A stretch of 64,000 bases of DNA. It comes from Palsa-504 sp963767565 (lineage in GTDB: Bacteria > Actinomycetota > Actinomycetes > Streptosporangiales > Streptosporangiaceae). The notes under the pieces are model-generated. The model ran no database searches. It was not told the origin of the DNA and saw nothing but the letters and a program-made list of their open reading frames with translations. The stretch spans positions 1-64,000 of the forward strand of contig CAVYEG010000019.1 in NCBI GenBank assembly GCA_963767565.1, written 5' to 3'. Of this stretch, positions 23,581 to 32,336 are shown one piece after another. Position numbers and translations under genes: made by a program. Every line of letters begins with the position of its first letter. The first letter of the stretch is position 1.

Positions 23581-26352
23581 CTAAGCCGCCGGTGGGGGCC
23601 CGCCGGTGAACGGCTGGGACAGCCACACCGTGTAGTGGATCAGCCAGGTCCGGGTGGGCGGCGCGGTCAGGTTGTGCGCCTCCTGAGTGGTCAGCAAGTT
23701 GAGCGCCTCGGTGGGGGAACCGCCGAACGGGGTCAGTTCTGACTGGTACTGGGCGAGCAGGACCGGGCGGCGGCCAGCCTTCCTGATGCCGATGACGACT
23801 GAGCTGACGGTGGCCGGGCTGACCACGGTCAGCTGGGCGGTGGGAGTGTCGCATATCCCCCTGGTGAGCTGGGCGAAGCGGTCGGCGGTGAGCGAGTCGA
23901 GGATGACCACCGAGGCGTCAGGACCGATCGCCCGGCACAGCTTGTTCACCGCGGTCAGCTCGCCCGCGCCGATGGTGCGGAACGCCATGCCGTGCGCGCT
24001 CAGGTGACTGCCGGAGCCGGAGGAGTTGCGGACGAAGCCGAGGTCCAGGTTGGTCAGCGCGGCCGGGATCAGCAGCGAGGCCGCGCAGAACGTGGCCACC
24101 ACGGCGCTGGTGGCCCGGTTGCGGCCGAGCAGGCCGGCCCGTTCGCGCAGCCAGGCGGTGGCCCAGACGGCGCCCAGGATCAGGCCGGGCAGCACGAACG
24201 GGACCAGGCGCCTGCCGGCCCACGGCTGGTCCGGGGACACCGCCGGGCGCCACAGCACGGTCACGATGACCCAGATGGCGATGAGCAGCGGGAGCGCCCA
24301 GGTGCGGGCCTCGGCGTCCGGGTCCTTCCAGGTCAGCAGGGCCCGCGTGCAGCGGCGGGCCAGCAGGGCCAGGCCGAAGGCGCCCAGCAGTACCGCGGGC
24401 AGGCCGATGTACCAGATGACCCAGTACAGGCTGTCCTGGTAGTACTGCTGTTTTCCGTCGATGGGGAGGCCGGCGAGCTTCTGGAGTTCGGCGACGTAGG
24501 CGATCGAGGTGGCGTCGGTCTCCCCCGCCACGGTCTGCACCAGCGGCCGGATGGCGAAGGCGGCGAAGATCAGCACGATGGCCAGGGCAGCGGCTTCCGG
24601 GAGCCAGCGGATCAGTTGTCTCGGCAGCCAGCGGCGCAGGCGGGCCAGGGCGGTGCGGCTCTGGGTCAGCAGGACGCCGGCCAGCGTGGCGAGTATGACC
24701 AGCACGGCGATCAGGGCCAGCGGGCGAAGCGAGGGGGCCTCGAGGTCCAGGTAGGGGCGGGACAGGAGATAGCCGTCGGCCAGGCCGTAGCCCACCCCGA
24801 TGACCAGGCCGATCCCGAACGGGATGCCCTGCCTGCGGCGCGCGGCCAGCAGCACGCCGAGGAACGGGACGGCGGGGAGAATGTCGCTGAGGCCGTCGAT
24901 GCGGACCAGGATGGTCAGGCCCAGGGTCAGGCCGGCCAGCGCGGCCAGCACGATGTCCTGGGTCGGGTAATGCGTGGGTCCGCTAGCTTTTGCCGGGCGG
25001 GTGGCGGCGCCGGTTTCGGTGCTGGCGTTGGCGCGGCCGGTGGCGCTGGCGCCTGCCAGTCGGGGGGCACGCCTGATCACCATGGAGTCGATCAGCAGGC
25101 ACAGGCCGCCGAACAGCAGGACCTGGGCCAGCGGCTCGCTGAACGTGCTGCGGCTGGTGTACTGCTCAGGCAGGTTCACGGCCAGCACCGCGGCCGCGGC
25201 CGGCGCCCACCGGGCCCCGGCCAGCCGGCCGACCAGGCCGCCGAACGAGAGCACCGCGCACGCGCCGATCAGCGGCGTGGTCACCAGCGCGGCCGGGACG
25301 CCGCCCAGCCAGATCGCCGCGGCCAGGACCAGCGGCATTCCGGTCATGAACTGCGGCGCGAGCCCCGAGCCGACCGGGTAGTAGTTGATGCTGGCGAACA
25401 TCAGGCCGGTGTGCGGGCCGCCGAACGCTGCCACCGAGTCGGGGATGGGCAGCACGCCGTGGTGGGCGATCCAGTACCCGACCTGGAGGTAGGTGGACGG
25501 GTCGCGGAGGAAGATGATCTGTTCGGTGTGCTCGGCGATCTGCCATACGGCGAACACGACCGCCACGGCGACGGTGGCCGCGACCGTCCACCAGGGCACC
25601 GGGGCTCGTGGCGCTTGAGGCTGCGGCTGCGCGTCGGGTTGCTGCTGCACGTCGGGTTGCTGCTGCGCGTCGGGTTGCTGCTGCGCGTCGGGTTGCGGTC
25701 CCGTCAGCGGCTTGGTGCGGAGGCGCAGGCCCGGCCAGCTCGCGGGCAGCTGCCGCAATGCGAAGTAGCACAGCCCGACGGCCAGCGGGGCGGACATGAA
25801 GACCATGGGCGGCGCGGTGAGCCGCCCGGTGAGCAGCAGCGGGAGCCCCGGCAGCAGCCAGGCCGCGGCCAGCAGCGCGGGCACCACGGTGACCGCGGCG
25901 AAAACCAGGCCAGGCATCCGCGACCGCGGCCGGACCGGACGCGGCTTAGGCGTGGCCGCTGCGGTGCCAGCTGGCTCGGGTCTGGTCTCTGCGGTCCCAG
26001 CCGGGTCGGTGGTCGTATCCTCGGTCGCGCGCTGTGCGGCGGAACGTTCCGCGTTGAGGCCCGACTCGGGCACGGCCGGCTCGGACGGTCCTGCGGTATC
26101 TTCCGCCGCGGCATCCTGCCCGGCCACATCTAGCTCCGCAGCGTCGGTCTCTGCGGCGTTCGGCTCGGCTGCCTCCGGCTCGGCTGCCTCCGGCTCGGTG
26201 ACGTCCTGTACTGGGGTACCGTCCTCGACTACCGGGATCGGCGCAGTGACGTCCTGTTCTGGGGTACCGTCCTCGACTGCCGGGATCGGCGCAGTCTTAT
26301 CGTCTGCCTCAGGAACCTCAGTAACCCCAGAGGCATGCGGTTCACGACGCAC
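23581..26352 (-). CDS. Large polytopic membrane protein, GT-C-like
   Basis: 923 residues. The first ~150 are acidic, Ala/Pro-rich and disordered, with a 16-residue duplication (APIPAVEDGTPEQDVT-like; 48-bp units at 26199-26295). A long membrane region of about a dozen helices follows. Between the second and third helices is a four-copy QQQPDA repeat. The segment IIFLRDPSTYLQVGYWIAHHG near 285-305 resembles the first extracytoplasmic loop of GT-C glycosyltransferases, where an Asp is catalytic. A polyprenyl-linked sugar transferase is therefore plausible. It is the first gene of the operon with GT2 and GT4. Repeats may be length-variable between strains. Confidence 0.75.
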   Translation of the reverse strand: MRREPHASGVTEVPEADDKTAPIPAVEDGTPEQDVTAPIPVVEDGTPVQDVTEPEAAEPEAAEPNAAETDAAELDVAGQDAAAEDTAGPSEPAVPESGLNAERSAAQRATEDTTTDPAGTAETRPEPAGTAAATPKPRPVRPRSRMPGLVFAAVTVVPALLAAAWLLPGLPLLLTGRLTAPPMVFMSAPLAVGLCYFALRQLPASWPGLRLRTKPLTGPQPDAQQQPDAQQQPDVQQQPDAQPQPQAPRAPVPWWTVAATVAVAVVFAVWQIAEHTEQIIFLRDPSTYLQVGYWIAHHGVLPIPDSVAAFGGPHTGLMFASINYYPVGSGLAPQFMTGMPLVLAAAIWLGGVPAALVTTPLIGACAVLSFGGLVGRLAGARWAPAAAAVLAVNLPEQYTSRSTFSEPLAQVLLFGGLCLLIDSMVIRRAPRLAGASATGRANASTETGAATRPAKASGPTHYPTQDIVLAALAGLTLGLTILVRIDGLSDILPAVPFLGVLLAARRRQGIPFGIGLVIGVGYGLADGYLLSRPYLDLEAPSLRPLALIAVLVILATLAGVLLTQSRTALARLRRWLPRQLIRWLPEAAALAIVLIFAAFAIRPLVQTVAGETDATSIAYVAELQKLAGLPIDGKQQYYQDSLYWVIWYIGLPAVLLGAFGLALLARRCTRALLTWKDPDAEARTWALPLLIAIWVIVTVLWRPAVSPDQPWAGRRLVPFVLPGLILGAVWATAWLRERAGLLGRNRATSAVVATFCAASLLIPAALTNLDLGFVRNSSGSGSHLSAHGMAFRTIGAGELTAVNKLCRAIGPDASVVILDSLTADRFAQLTRGICDTPTAQLTVVSPATVSSVVIGIRKAGRRPVLLAQYQSELTPFGGSPTEALNLLTTQEAHNLTAPPTRTWLIHYTVWLSQPFTGGPPPAA
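25629..25700. repeat. 18-bp tandem repeat in coding sequence
   Basis: Four copies of an 18-bp unit, with the CGTCGGGTTGCTGCTG core recurring at 25632, 25650, 25668 and 25686. On the minus strand they encode QQQPDA repeats (one copy PDV) in a loop of the 923-residue membrane protein. Pure tandem copies suggest slippage. Confidence 0.8.
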
Positions 26353-26404
26353 GGACCCACTTTAGGGCCTGAGCGCGGAGCAGACGGCCCTCCGCGGGCG
26401 GCGC

Positions 26405-26614
26405 GTGGAACGGGGCGGCACGGGATGGACCGTGGTACGCATGGTGTGCGGTGCGCTATGGGCAGCGTTCACGATCATCCTGGCCGTGGGTGCCGTCCTG
26501 GAGTGGCTGACCGGCCTGCCCGCGGCGTCCATCATGTGCCTGGTCTTCGCCGTGGGCTGCGGCTGGTACGACTACCGGATCTGGACCTTCAAGGCTCGCC
26601 GGCTCTGGTTCTGA
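26405..26614 (+). CDS. Small two-helix membrane protein
   Basis: Up to 69 residues with two hydrophobic segments (GALWAAFTIILAVGAVLEWL and LPAASIMCLVFAVGCGWYDY) and a short basic tail. Starts at GTG 26405, GTG 26432 or ATG 26441 are all possible; none has a strong ribosome binding site. Divergent from the 923-residue gene. No family recognised. Confidence 0.55.
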   Translation: MERGGTGWTVVRMVCGALWAAFTIILAVGAVLEWLTGLPAASIMCLVFAVGCGWYDYRIWTFKARRLWF

Positions 26615-26645
26615 CCTGAGGACCCGCTCCGACGCCCTGATCCGC

Positions 26646-26701
26646 CACACCGATGGTCCATCGCTGTCGTAATAGCGACACCGATGGTCCATCGCTGTCG
26701 T
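26646..26701. repeat. Two palindromic direct repeats
   Basis: ACACCGATGGTCCATCGCTGTCGT at 26647-26670 recurs at 26678-26701, 31 bases apart. Each copy contains the palindrome CGATGG-T-CCATCG, and the second extends outward as CGACA/TGTCG. Only two copies are present. Located in the convergent gap between the small membrane gene and the Nudix gene, they could be terminator hairpins or an operator. Confidence 0.6.
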
Positions 26702-26900
26702 TGTCGGTTTTCGGCCAGGACAGCGTGACGACGAGAAACCGGGATGGCTACGTTTACTCCTGCCCAGCATTCATCACCTGCCCCACTTCCGGCGCTGGTC
26801 TCAACGACGTCGTCATCACAACGACGTGCACCAGACGACATGACTGTCACAACGACCCTGTTGGCGTGACGCGCGGCCTGGCGCAGCCAGCTCGCAACCA

Positions 26901-27362
26901 TCAGAGGTAGCCGGTAGCCGCCAGCAAGGCGCGGGCGAGGGGGCTTAGCTCCAGGTCCGGCAGCTGGTCAGGGTGGAACCAGGCCACCTCGGTGAGTTCG
27001 CCGTCGGCGGGTTCGGGCAGACCGCCGGTGATCTCCGCCTCGTACACGGCAGTGACGTATGCGGCGCGGTCTCCGTTGGGGTAGGTCACTTCGTAGTCCG
27101 GGCCGCCGAGCACGTCGACCAGCCGGACGAGCAGGATCTCGACACCGACCTCCTCACGGGTCTCCCGGACGGCGGCCTGAGCCGGGGACTCACCGAACTC
27201 GATGGCACCGCCGAGGACGGCCCACCCGTCCTGATGGCCGGCGTGACGGACCAGCAGCAGCCGCCCGGCCTGGTCGACGGGAAGGACCGATACGGACGGC
27301 AGCAGGATCAGGTCGTGTCCGACGGCGGCCCGCAGCCGCGCTACGTGCTCGGGTATGGCCAC
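26901..27362 (-). CDS. Nudix hydrolase
   Basis: 153-residue Nudix pyrophosphohydrolase. The complete Nudix box is seen: GGAIEFGESPAQAAVRETRE followed by EVG, giving the magnesium-binding REUxEE core at about residues 52-74. The N-terminal SVSVLPVDQAGRLLLVRHAG and the C-terminal WFHPDQLPDLELSPLAR are typical of small house-cleaning members acting on nucleotide-like diphosphates. Substrate unknown. Confidence 0.9.
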   Translation of the reverse strand: MAIPEHVARLRAAVGHDLILLPSVSVLPVDQAGRLLLVRHAGHQDGWAVLGGAIEFGESPAQAAVRETREEVGVEILLVRLVDVLGGPDYEVTYPNGDRAAYVTAVYEAEITGGLPEPADGELTEVAWFHPDQLPDLELSPLARALLAATGYL

Positions 27363-27460
27363 CTGCGCAACCCTACGGTGCAGGCAGGCTCGTCGATGCG
27401 GTCAGGCGCTGCCTGCGGCCGCTTGACTTGGAGCGTGCTCTAGTTCCTAGCATCGCGAGC

Positions 27461-27894
27461 ATGAGTGATGTGGCACGGAAGGTCTTGGTAACGGGTGGGA
27501 CGAGCGGGCTGGCTTGGCGATGGTCACGCCGCGGATGCTGGCCGCGGGCGGCGGCCGCATCGTCAACATCTCGGTGAACTACTCGACCGTGCTGCGGGCC
27601 GGGTTCGTGCCGTACGGGCCGTCGCGGGCCGGCAGTGAGGCGATGTCACGCGTCATGGCGGCCGATCTGCGGGACACCGGCGTCACCGTCAACCTGCTCC
27701 TGCCCGGGGGCGCGGCCGTGACCGGCATGGTCCCGCCCGGCGCGGTGACCGCCGGTCAGAGGTTCCTCGAACCGGCCGTGATGGGGCCGCCGATCGTGTG
27801 GCTGGTCTCGGCGGAGGCGGCCGGCGTGCATGACGAGCGCATCGTGGCCGCCGAGTTCGACCAGTGGCTGCGCGACCGGAAGTCAGGCGGGTAG
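27461..27894 (+). pseudogene. Short-chain dehydrogenase remnant with internal deletion
   Basis: ATG 27461 starts a normal SDR N-terminus, VLVTGGTSG (the TGxxxGxG cofactor loop), which breaks off after about 17 codons. The text resumes in another frame at about 27515 with TPRMLAAGGGRIVNISVNYS and the active-site pair YGPSRAG, in which Ser replaces the catalytic Lys. About 100 residues between them are missing, so this is an internal out-of-frame deletion and not a single-base slip. The C-terminal part is intact to 27894 but nonfunctional. Confidence 0.75.
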
Positions 27895-27899
27895 CGCCG

Positions 27900-29171
27900 C
27901 TAGGTGACCGGCTTGAGCGGGGTGAGCTCCGCCGACTTACGGCCGGCCTGCGAGACGAGCAGCCACAGCACCATCGCGGCCGGGTAGATGAAGTAGCCGA
28001 ACCGGGTCGACGGCGCGAGTATGAACATGGCCGACAGCCCGATGACCAGCCGTATCGCGGCCGCGGGCACGTCCCTTGGCGGGCGGATGACCAGCGAGAC
28101 CGCGATGGCCAGGCCGGAACCGATGAGCAGGATGACCACGATCGTGTGGCCCACGGCGGTCTGGGCCAGCACGTGGCCGAGCAGCGGGCTGGCCGCCTGG
28201 GACTTGACGCTGGCCAGGCCGAGCGGGAACAAGATGGTGTTCTTGACCAGCGCGCCGGGCCGCAGCACGGCGAACGGGCCGACGATGACGGCCACCACGG
28301 CCAGCGCCCAGGCCGTGAAGCGCCAGGCCGCCTGCTTGCCGTCCCGCACGTAGAGCAGGGCGAACGCCACGACCAGGGCCGGCCAGGCGGTCGCCTTCAT
28401 CGAGGAGGCCACGCCCAGGGCCAGCCCGGCGGGTATCGCGTTCGACTTCCCGGCCCGCCACAGCAGGGCAAACCCGAGGCACAAGAACGCGACCATCGGC
28501 ACATCGGTGCCGCCCACGACCAGCTCGAAGGCGATGATCGGCGACGCGGTGAGCAGCAGCGCCCACCGGACGCAGTCCTTGGCGCCCGCGATCCGCAGCG
28601 CGCAGGCGAATACGACCAGGAACACGATCCCGAACCAGACCCGGGGGTCGGTGAGCAGGCCGTGGCCGAGCAGGGCCTGCGGGATGCCGAACGCCGCCAT
28701 CAGCGGCAGGTACGGATTGTAGGCGTTCGGGTTGGTGGTGCTGGCCAGGACCTTGGCGCTCTTGTACGGGGTGCCGTGCTTGATCAGCGTCGTGGCCGAG
28801 GTGGCCACCACGCCGACCTCGGGCTCGCCGTGGCCGGTCCACACCATCCACAGCAGCGGGACGAGGATGGCGCCGCAGACCATCGCGGCGAGCGCGATGT
28901 CCACCCCGGTGGTCGAGCGGGCCCGCCAGGCCACGACGGCCAGGGCGGCCACCGCGTAGGCGATCGCGGCCGAGGTGCCCCACAGCCGGTGCAGCGGGTC
29001 GGTGCTGAACAGCGCGACCCCGCCGCCGAACAGGGCGCAGGCCGCTAGCGCGCCGGCCAGCCAGACCCGGGGCATGGTCGTAATCGATTGCCATCCGGCG
29101 GACGGCGCGGCCGACTCGCTGCCCCCGGCCCCCGTCGTTGGCGCGAGTTCGCGAGTGTCGCGACTCCACAC
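27900..29171 (-). CDS. GT87/DUF2029-like mannosyltransferase membrane protein
   Basis: 423-residue protein with about eleven hydrophobic helices. The loop TPYKSAKVLASTTNPNAYNP after the third helix and the segment RWALLLTASPIIAFELVVGG-TD resemble DUF2029/GT87 polyprenol-phosphate-mannose-dependent transferases that build envelope mannans in actinobacteria. The initial ~30 residues are not hydrophobic; a start at the internal methionine of TTMPRVWLAGAL is possible. The upstream neighbour is the DUF5941 gene, 10 bases from its start at most. Donor and acceptor are inferred from the family only. Confidence 0.75.
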   Translation of the reverse strand: MWSRDTRELAPTTGAGGSESAAPSAGWQSITTMPRVWLAGALAACALFGGGVALFSTDPLHRLWGTSAAIAYAVAALAVVAWRARSTTGVDIALAAMVCGAILVPLLWMVWTGHGEPEVGVVATSATTLIKHGTPYKSAKVLASTTNPNAYNPYLPLMAAFGIPQALLGHGLLTDPRVWFGIVFLVVFACALRIAGAKDCVRWALLLTASPIIAFELVVGGTDVPMVAFLCLGFALLWRAGKSNAIPAGLALGVASSMKATAWPALVVAFALLYVRDGKQAAWRFTAWALAVVAVIVGPFAVLRPGALVKNTILFPLGLASVKSQAASPLLGHVLAQTAVGHTIVVILLIGSGLAIAVSLVIRPPRDVPAAAIRLVIGLSAMFILAPSTRFGYFIYPAAMVLWLLVSQAGRKSAELTPLKPVT

Positions 29172-29181
29172 CCGATATATC

Positions 29182-31002
29182 TTACGCCCCGCCCCGGCCT
29201 GCCCCCGGCCAATTATGGCCGCCGCGGACCCGGTCGCCGGCCGGCGGCAGGGACCGCCCCCGGCGGCGGGCAGGTCGAGCTAAGGACTTCAGCCACGCGG
29301 ACAGGAAGTCCCAGCCGGCCAGCAGCCACAGGTACGCGGCGAGCAGCGCGTAGCCGAACGGCACCAAGCCGCCTACGGCGGCCAGGCCGGCCAGCAGCAT
29401 CCGCCCGTCCCAGCCCAGGCCGAAGCGGTCCTGGCGGATCCCCAGCCCGGACCGGGCCCGGTAGGCCAGGTCCATGTGCCGCAGCACCACCGCGGCCAGC
29501 ACGGCGAAGACAACCGGCAGCCAAACGTGCCGGGAGAACCCGAGGGCGGCCAGGAAGACGCCCTCGCCGGTGAGCAGCAGCGGCGGCACCAGCCAGTCCA
29601 GCCGCCCGTCGTGCGGGTTGCGGGCCCCGAGCCCGGCGAGCAGCATGGCCATGACCGGGGCCAGGACCAAGATGCCGGGCAGGTTGGCCAGCCCGAGCAG
29701 GGCCAGGTCGCACGTGACCAGCAGCCCGACCAGCAGCGGCGGCAGCGGCGGCAGCAGGCCCAGGGCGGCGCGGCCCAGCCTGCGGGCCACGGCGCCGTCG
29801 CCCCGGTAGGCGGTCAGGACGCCGCCCGCCCGGGTCAGCTGGCCCGCGCTGGCCACCAGCCCGATCAGCATGTACACCGCCGCCACCACGCTCCAGGCCA
29901 GCAGGACGTCGAAGGTCAGGCGCGGCCCGAACAAGACGGCGGTAATGGCGATCACCGCGTAGCGCTCGCCGGCCGGCAGGGTGATCACCTGGCCGAACAG
30001 GCGCCGGGCCGGACGGGGGAACATGTGGCCCGAGGCCCGGGCCAGCCCCTCGTAGCACAGCTCGGTGAGCCGGCGGGCGCCCAGCAGCAGCAGCGCGGCC
30101 ACGGCCAGCCGCCACACACCGGGCTGCCCGGCGCCGCCGAAGCTGGCCACCGCGCTGCTCCGCAGCGCGCCGCCGAAGATCCCGTTCAGCCCGGCCGGGC
30201 GGCCGGGGACGATGAGGCCGGCGCTGATGGCCAGGGCCGCGTAGACGGCGGACTCGGTGACCAGCCCGGAGGCCGCGGCAAGCCAGTCGGCGGCCGGCCT
30301 GATCCGGCCGACCGCGGCCAGGTGGGCGCCGGACCGTCCGGCCGTGAACGCGGCAAGCAGGATCGCGATGGCCAGCAGCCGCGCCTTCACGGCGGGCTCG
30401 GAGAACCACACGGCCGACAGCAGCCCCAGGCCGAGCGAGATCCCGGCCAGCGCGGCCGGGGTCAGGTCGCGCGCGGCCGCCCAGCGGGCCACGTCCCGGG
30501 CGGCGGGGTCGATGAGCGCCGCGACCGCGCCGTCGCCGTCCGGCCCGGCGTCCAGCACCCGCACCCGGACGCCGGCCCGGGTGAGCTCGCCCAGCAGCGC
30601 CGCGACCGCGGCCGGGGCCGCCTGGCTGGCCGCGAGCAATTCCGCCGCGCCGGCCAGCGCGGCCAGGTCGTCGGTGTCTACCACGAGGGCGCCGCCGACG
30701 GCCTGAGCCTGGGGCCGTTGCGGGTCCGGGTCGTCGGGTACGGGCCGGGGTTCCGGGGCCCGCGCGCCGGTGAACGCGGCGGTGCCGGGCGCGCCGAGCA
30801 GCCGGGCCAGGATGCCCTCGGGAATGATGTCGTCTCCGACGCAGATGAGCATGCGCTCGCGCGCGGCCCGGGCCGCCGCGGCGACGGTCAGCAGGCCCGG
30901 CCCGGTCTGCCCGGCCGCGTCGACCCGGCCGACGCCCAGGGCCGCCAGCTGGCCGCGCAGCCCGGCGTTCGCCTCGGCCGCCAGCACCAGCGCCACCGTC
31001 AT
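29182..31002 (-). CDS. DUF5941 protein with degenerate CDP-alcohol transferase region
   Basis: 607 residues from ATG 31002, chosen for GGGAGGA just upstream. Three parts are visible. Residues 1-170 look like a degenerate nucleotidyltransferase (MTVALVLAAEANAG). Residues about 178-265 align by eye with a CDP-alcohol phosphatidyltransferase: LTPAALAGISLGLGLLSAVW, then SGAHLAAVGRIRPAADWLAA, in which the catalytic DGxxAR and DxxxD residues are mostly lost. The rest is membrane-spanning DUF5941, including HDGRLDWLVPPLL and LGWDGRMLLAGL. It diverges from an IspD/TarI cytidylyltransferase. A structural or regulatory role in anionic polymer or glycolipid synthesis is an inference. Confidence 0.8.
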   Translation of the reverse strand: MTVALVLAAEANAGLRGQLAALGVGRVDAAGQTGPGLLTVAAAARAARERMLICVGDDIIPEGILARLLGAPGTAAFTGARAPEPRPVPDDPDPQRPQAQAVGGALVVDTDDLAALAGAAELLAASQAAPAAVAALLGELTRAGVRVRVLDAGPDGDGAVAALIDPAARDVARWAAARDLTPAALAGISLGLGLLSAVWFSEPAVKARLLAIAILLAAFTAGRSGAHLAAVGRIRPAADWLAAASGLVTESAVYAALAISAGLIVPGRPAGLNGIFGGALRSSAVASFGGAGQPGVWRLAVAALLLLGARRLTELCYEGLARASGHMFPRPARRLFGQVITLPAGERYAVIAITAVLFGPRLTFDVLLAWSVVAAVYMLIGLVASAGQLTRAGGVLTAYRGDGAVARRLGRAALGLLPPLPPLLVGLLVTCDLALLGLANLPGILVLAPVMAMLLAGLGARNPHDGRLDWLVPPLLLTGEGVFLAALGFSRHVWLPVVFAVLAAVVLRHMDLAYRARSGLGIRQDRFGLGWDGRMLLAGLAAVGGLVPFGYALLAAYLWLLAGWDFLSAWLKSLARPARRRGRSLPPAGDRVRGGHNWPGAGRGGA

Positions 31003-31180
31003 GCATGTCCTCCCAGCGGCGCGCACCGCCGTGACCCACGCCCAGCCATTACACAATGTAGTGGACGGTTCGCCCGGCGACCCGGACAGACACGCCGGGA
31101 CTGCTCAGCGCATACCCGTCCCGCCCCCGGCGAAAACGGCGGTCATCGCACCCGGCCGCTGATCGGTTAGAGTCCGGCTC

Positions 31181-31900
31181 ATGCGGATGGTGGCGGTCGT
31201 GCTGGGCGGCGGCACCGGGCAGCGCATCGGCGCGGCCCGGCCGAAGCAGCTGCTGAGGCTGGCCGGCCGGACGCTGATCGAGCACTGCGTGGCCGCGTTC
31301 GAGCAGGCGCCGGGCGTCCACGAGATCCTGGTGGTGATGGCCCGCGGGTACGTCGACGAGGTCAGGACGCTGCTGGCCGACGCCGGCTACGGCAAGGTCA
31401 GCGGGGTCATCGAGGGCGGCGTGACCCGCGCCGACTCGACCCGGGTGGCGCTGGCCGCCATCGCCGGGACCGCTGGCGATCCGGGCGAGACCGGGGTGCT
31501 GCTGCACGATGCCGCCCGGCCGTTCGTCGATCAGCGGATCATCGCCGACTGCGTGGCCGTGCTCGGTGTCCAGGCGGCGGCCGGGGTGGCGGTGCCGACT
31601 TCCGACACCATCGTGGTCACCGGCAACGGCGTGATGCACTCGATGCCGCGCCGGGAGACGCTGTTCCGCTGCCAGACCCCGCAGTGCTTCCGGCTGCCGG
31701 TGATCGCCCGGGCCCACGAGCTGGCCGCCGCCGATCCCGGCTTCGCGCCTACCGACGACTGCGGGGTGGTGCTGCGTTACCTGCCCGAGGTCAAGGTGCA
31801 CATCGTCCGGGGCAGCGAGCGCAACATCAAGATCACCTATCCGCAGGACCTGGCCGTGGCCGAAACGCTGCTGGCGGAGGCACCGCCCGCGGCCGGCTAG
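31181..31900 (+). CDS. IspD/TarI-family cytidylyltransferase
   Basis: 239-residue CTP-dependent sugar-alcohol-phosphate cytidylyltransferase. The N-terminal nucleotide loop is VVLGGGTGQRIGAARPKQLL; then VIEGGVTRADSTRVALAAI and LLHDAARPFV. The C-terminal FRCQTPQCFRLPVIARAHEL and PTDDCGVVLRYLP are closer, by eye, to TarI/ribitol-5-phosphate cytidylyltransferase than to IspD, which would make CDP-ribitol rather than CDP-methylerythritol. The genomic setting among glycan genes and DUF5941 favours the same. If the genome has no other IspD, the MEP role must be reconsidered. Confidence 0.85.
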   Translation: MRMVAVVLGGGTGQRIGAARPKQLLRLAGRTLIEHCVAAFEQAPGVHEILVVMARGYVDEVRTLLADAGYGKVSGVIEGGVTRADSTRVALAAIAGTAGDPGETGVLLHDAARPFVDQRIIADCVAVLGVQAAAGVAVPTSDTIVVTGNGVMHSMPRRETLFRCQTPQCFRLPVIARAHELAAADPGFAPTDDCGVVLRYLPEVKVHIVRGSERNIKITYPQDLAVAETLLAEAPPAAG

Positions 31901-31945
31901 CCTGCCGAGCAGAACCTCCCGCCGTAGGCCGTACCGGAGAATCAG

Positions 31946-32281
31946 ATGAGCCTGCCCGCCCGCCAGCAGGCGGTCCTGGACCAGATCGAGCGGCTCCTGG
32001 CGGCGTCCGATCCCCGGCTCAAGGCCACGTTCGCCTCCTTCGGCCGCATGGTGCAGCACCAGGCCATGCCGGTGACCGAGGTCATCAGCGGCTGGACGGC
32101 GCGGCGCCTGGTGACGCTGGGCGTCCTGGTCCTCGGCATCGCGGGCCTGCTGGCCTTCGGCATCCGTTCCAGCAGCAACGACTGCCCGGGCCCGCGGTCC
32201 GGTCCGGTGGTGGCTACCGCCGCGGTGCGGTACGCGGGCTGTACCGGGAGCGCAGGCGTCTGGAGCAAGGGCACCCGCTGA
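31946..32281 (+). CDS. DUF3040 membrane protein
   Basis: 111-residue actinobacterial protein. The N-terminal helix LPARQQAVLDQIERLLAASDP is the DUF3040 signature. One hydrophobic helix follows (RRLVTLGVLVLGIAGLLAFG) and then a short, possibly extracytoplasmic tail with two cysteines. Function unknown; DUF3040 proteins are abundant in actinomycetes. It lies between the cytidylyltransferase and a GT39 gene on the same strand. Confidence 0.8.
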   Translation: MSLPARQQAVLDQIERLLAASDPRLKATFASFGRMVQHQAMPVTEVISGWTARRLVTLGVLVLGIAGLLAFGIRSSSNDCPGPRSGPVVATAAVRYAGCTGSAGVWSKGTR

Positions 32282-32336
32282 CCGAGCCAGGGAATCAGCG
32301 GCCGGGAACCTTAAGGCGGCCATTTTCGCTAGTCAG

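Noticed and set aside
26646..26701. CRISPR-like repeats
   Set aside because: There are only two copies with a 6-7-base gap and no array.
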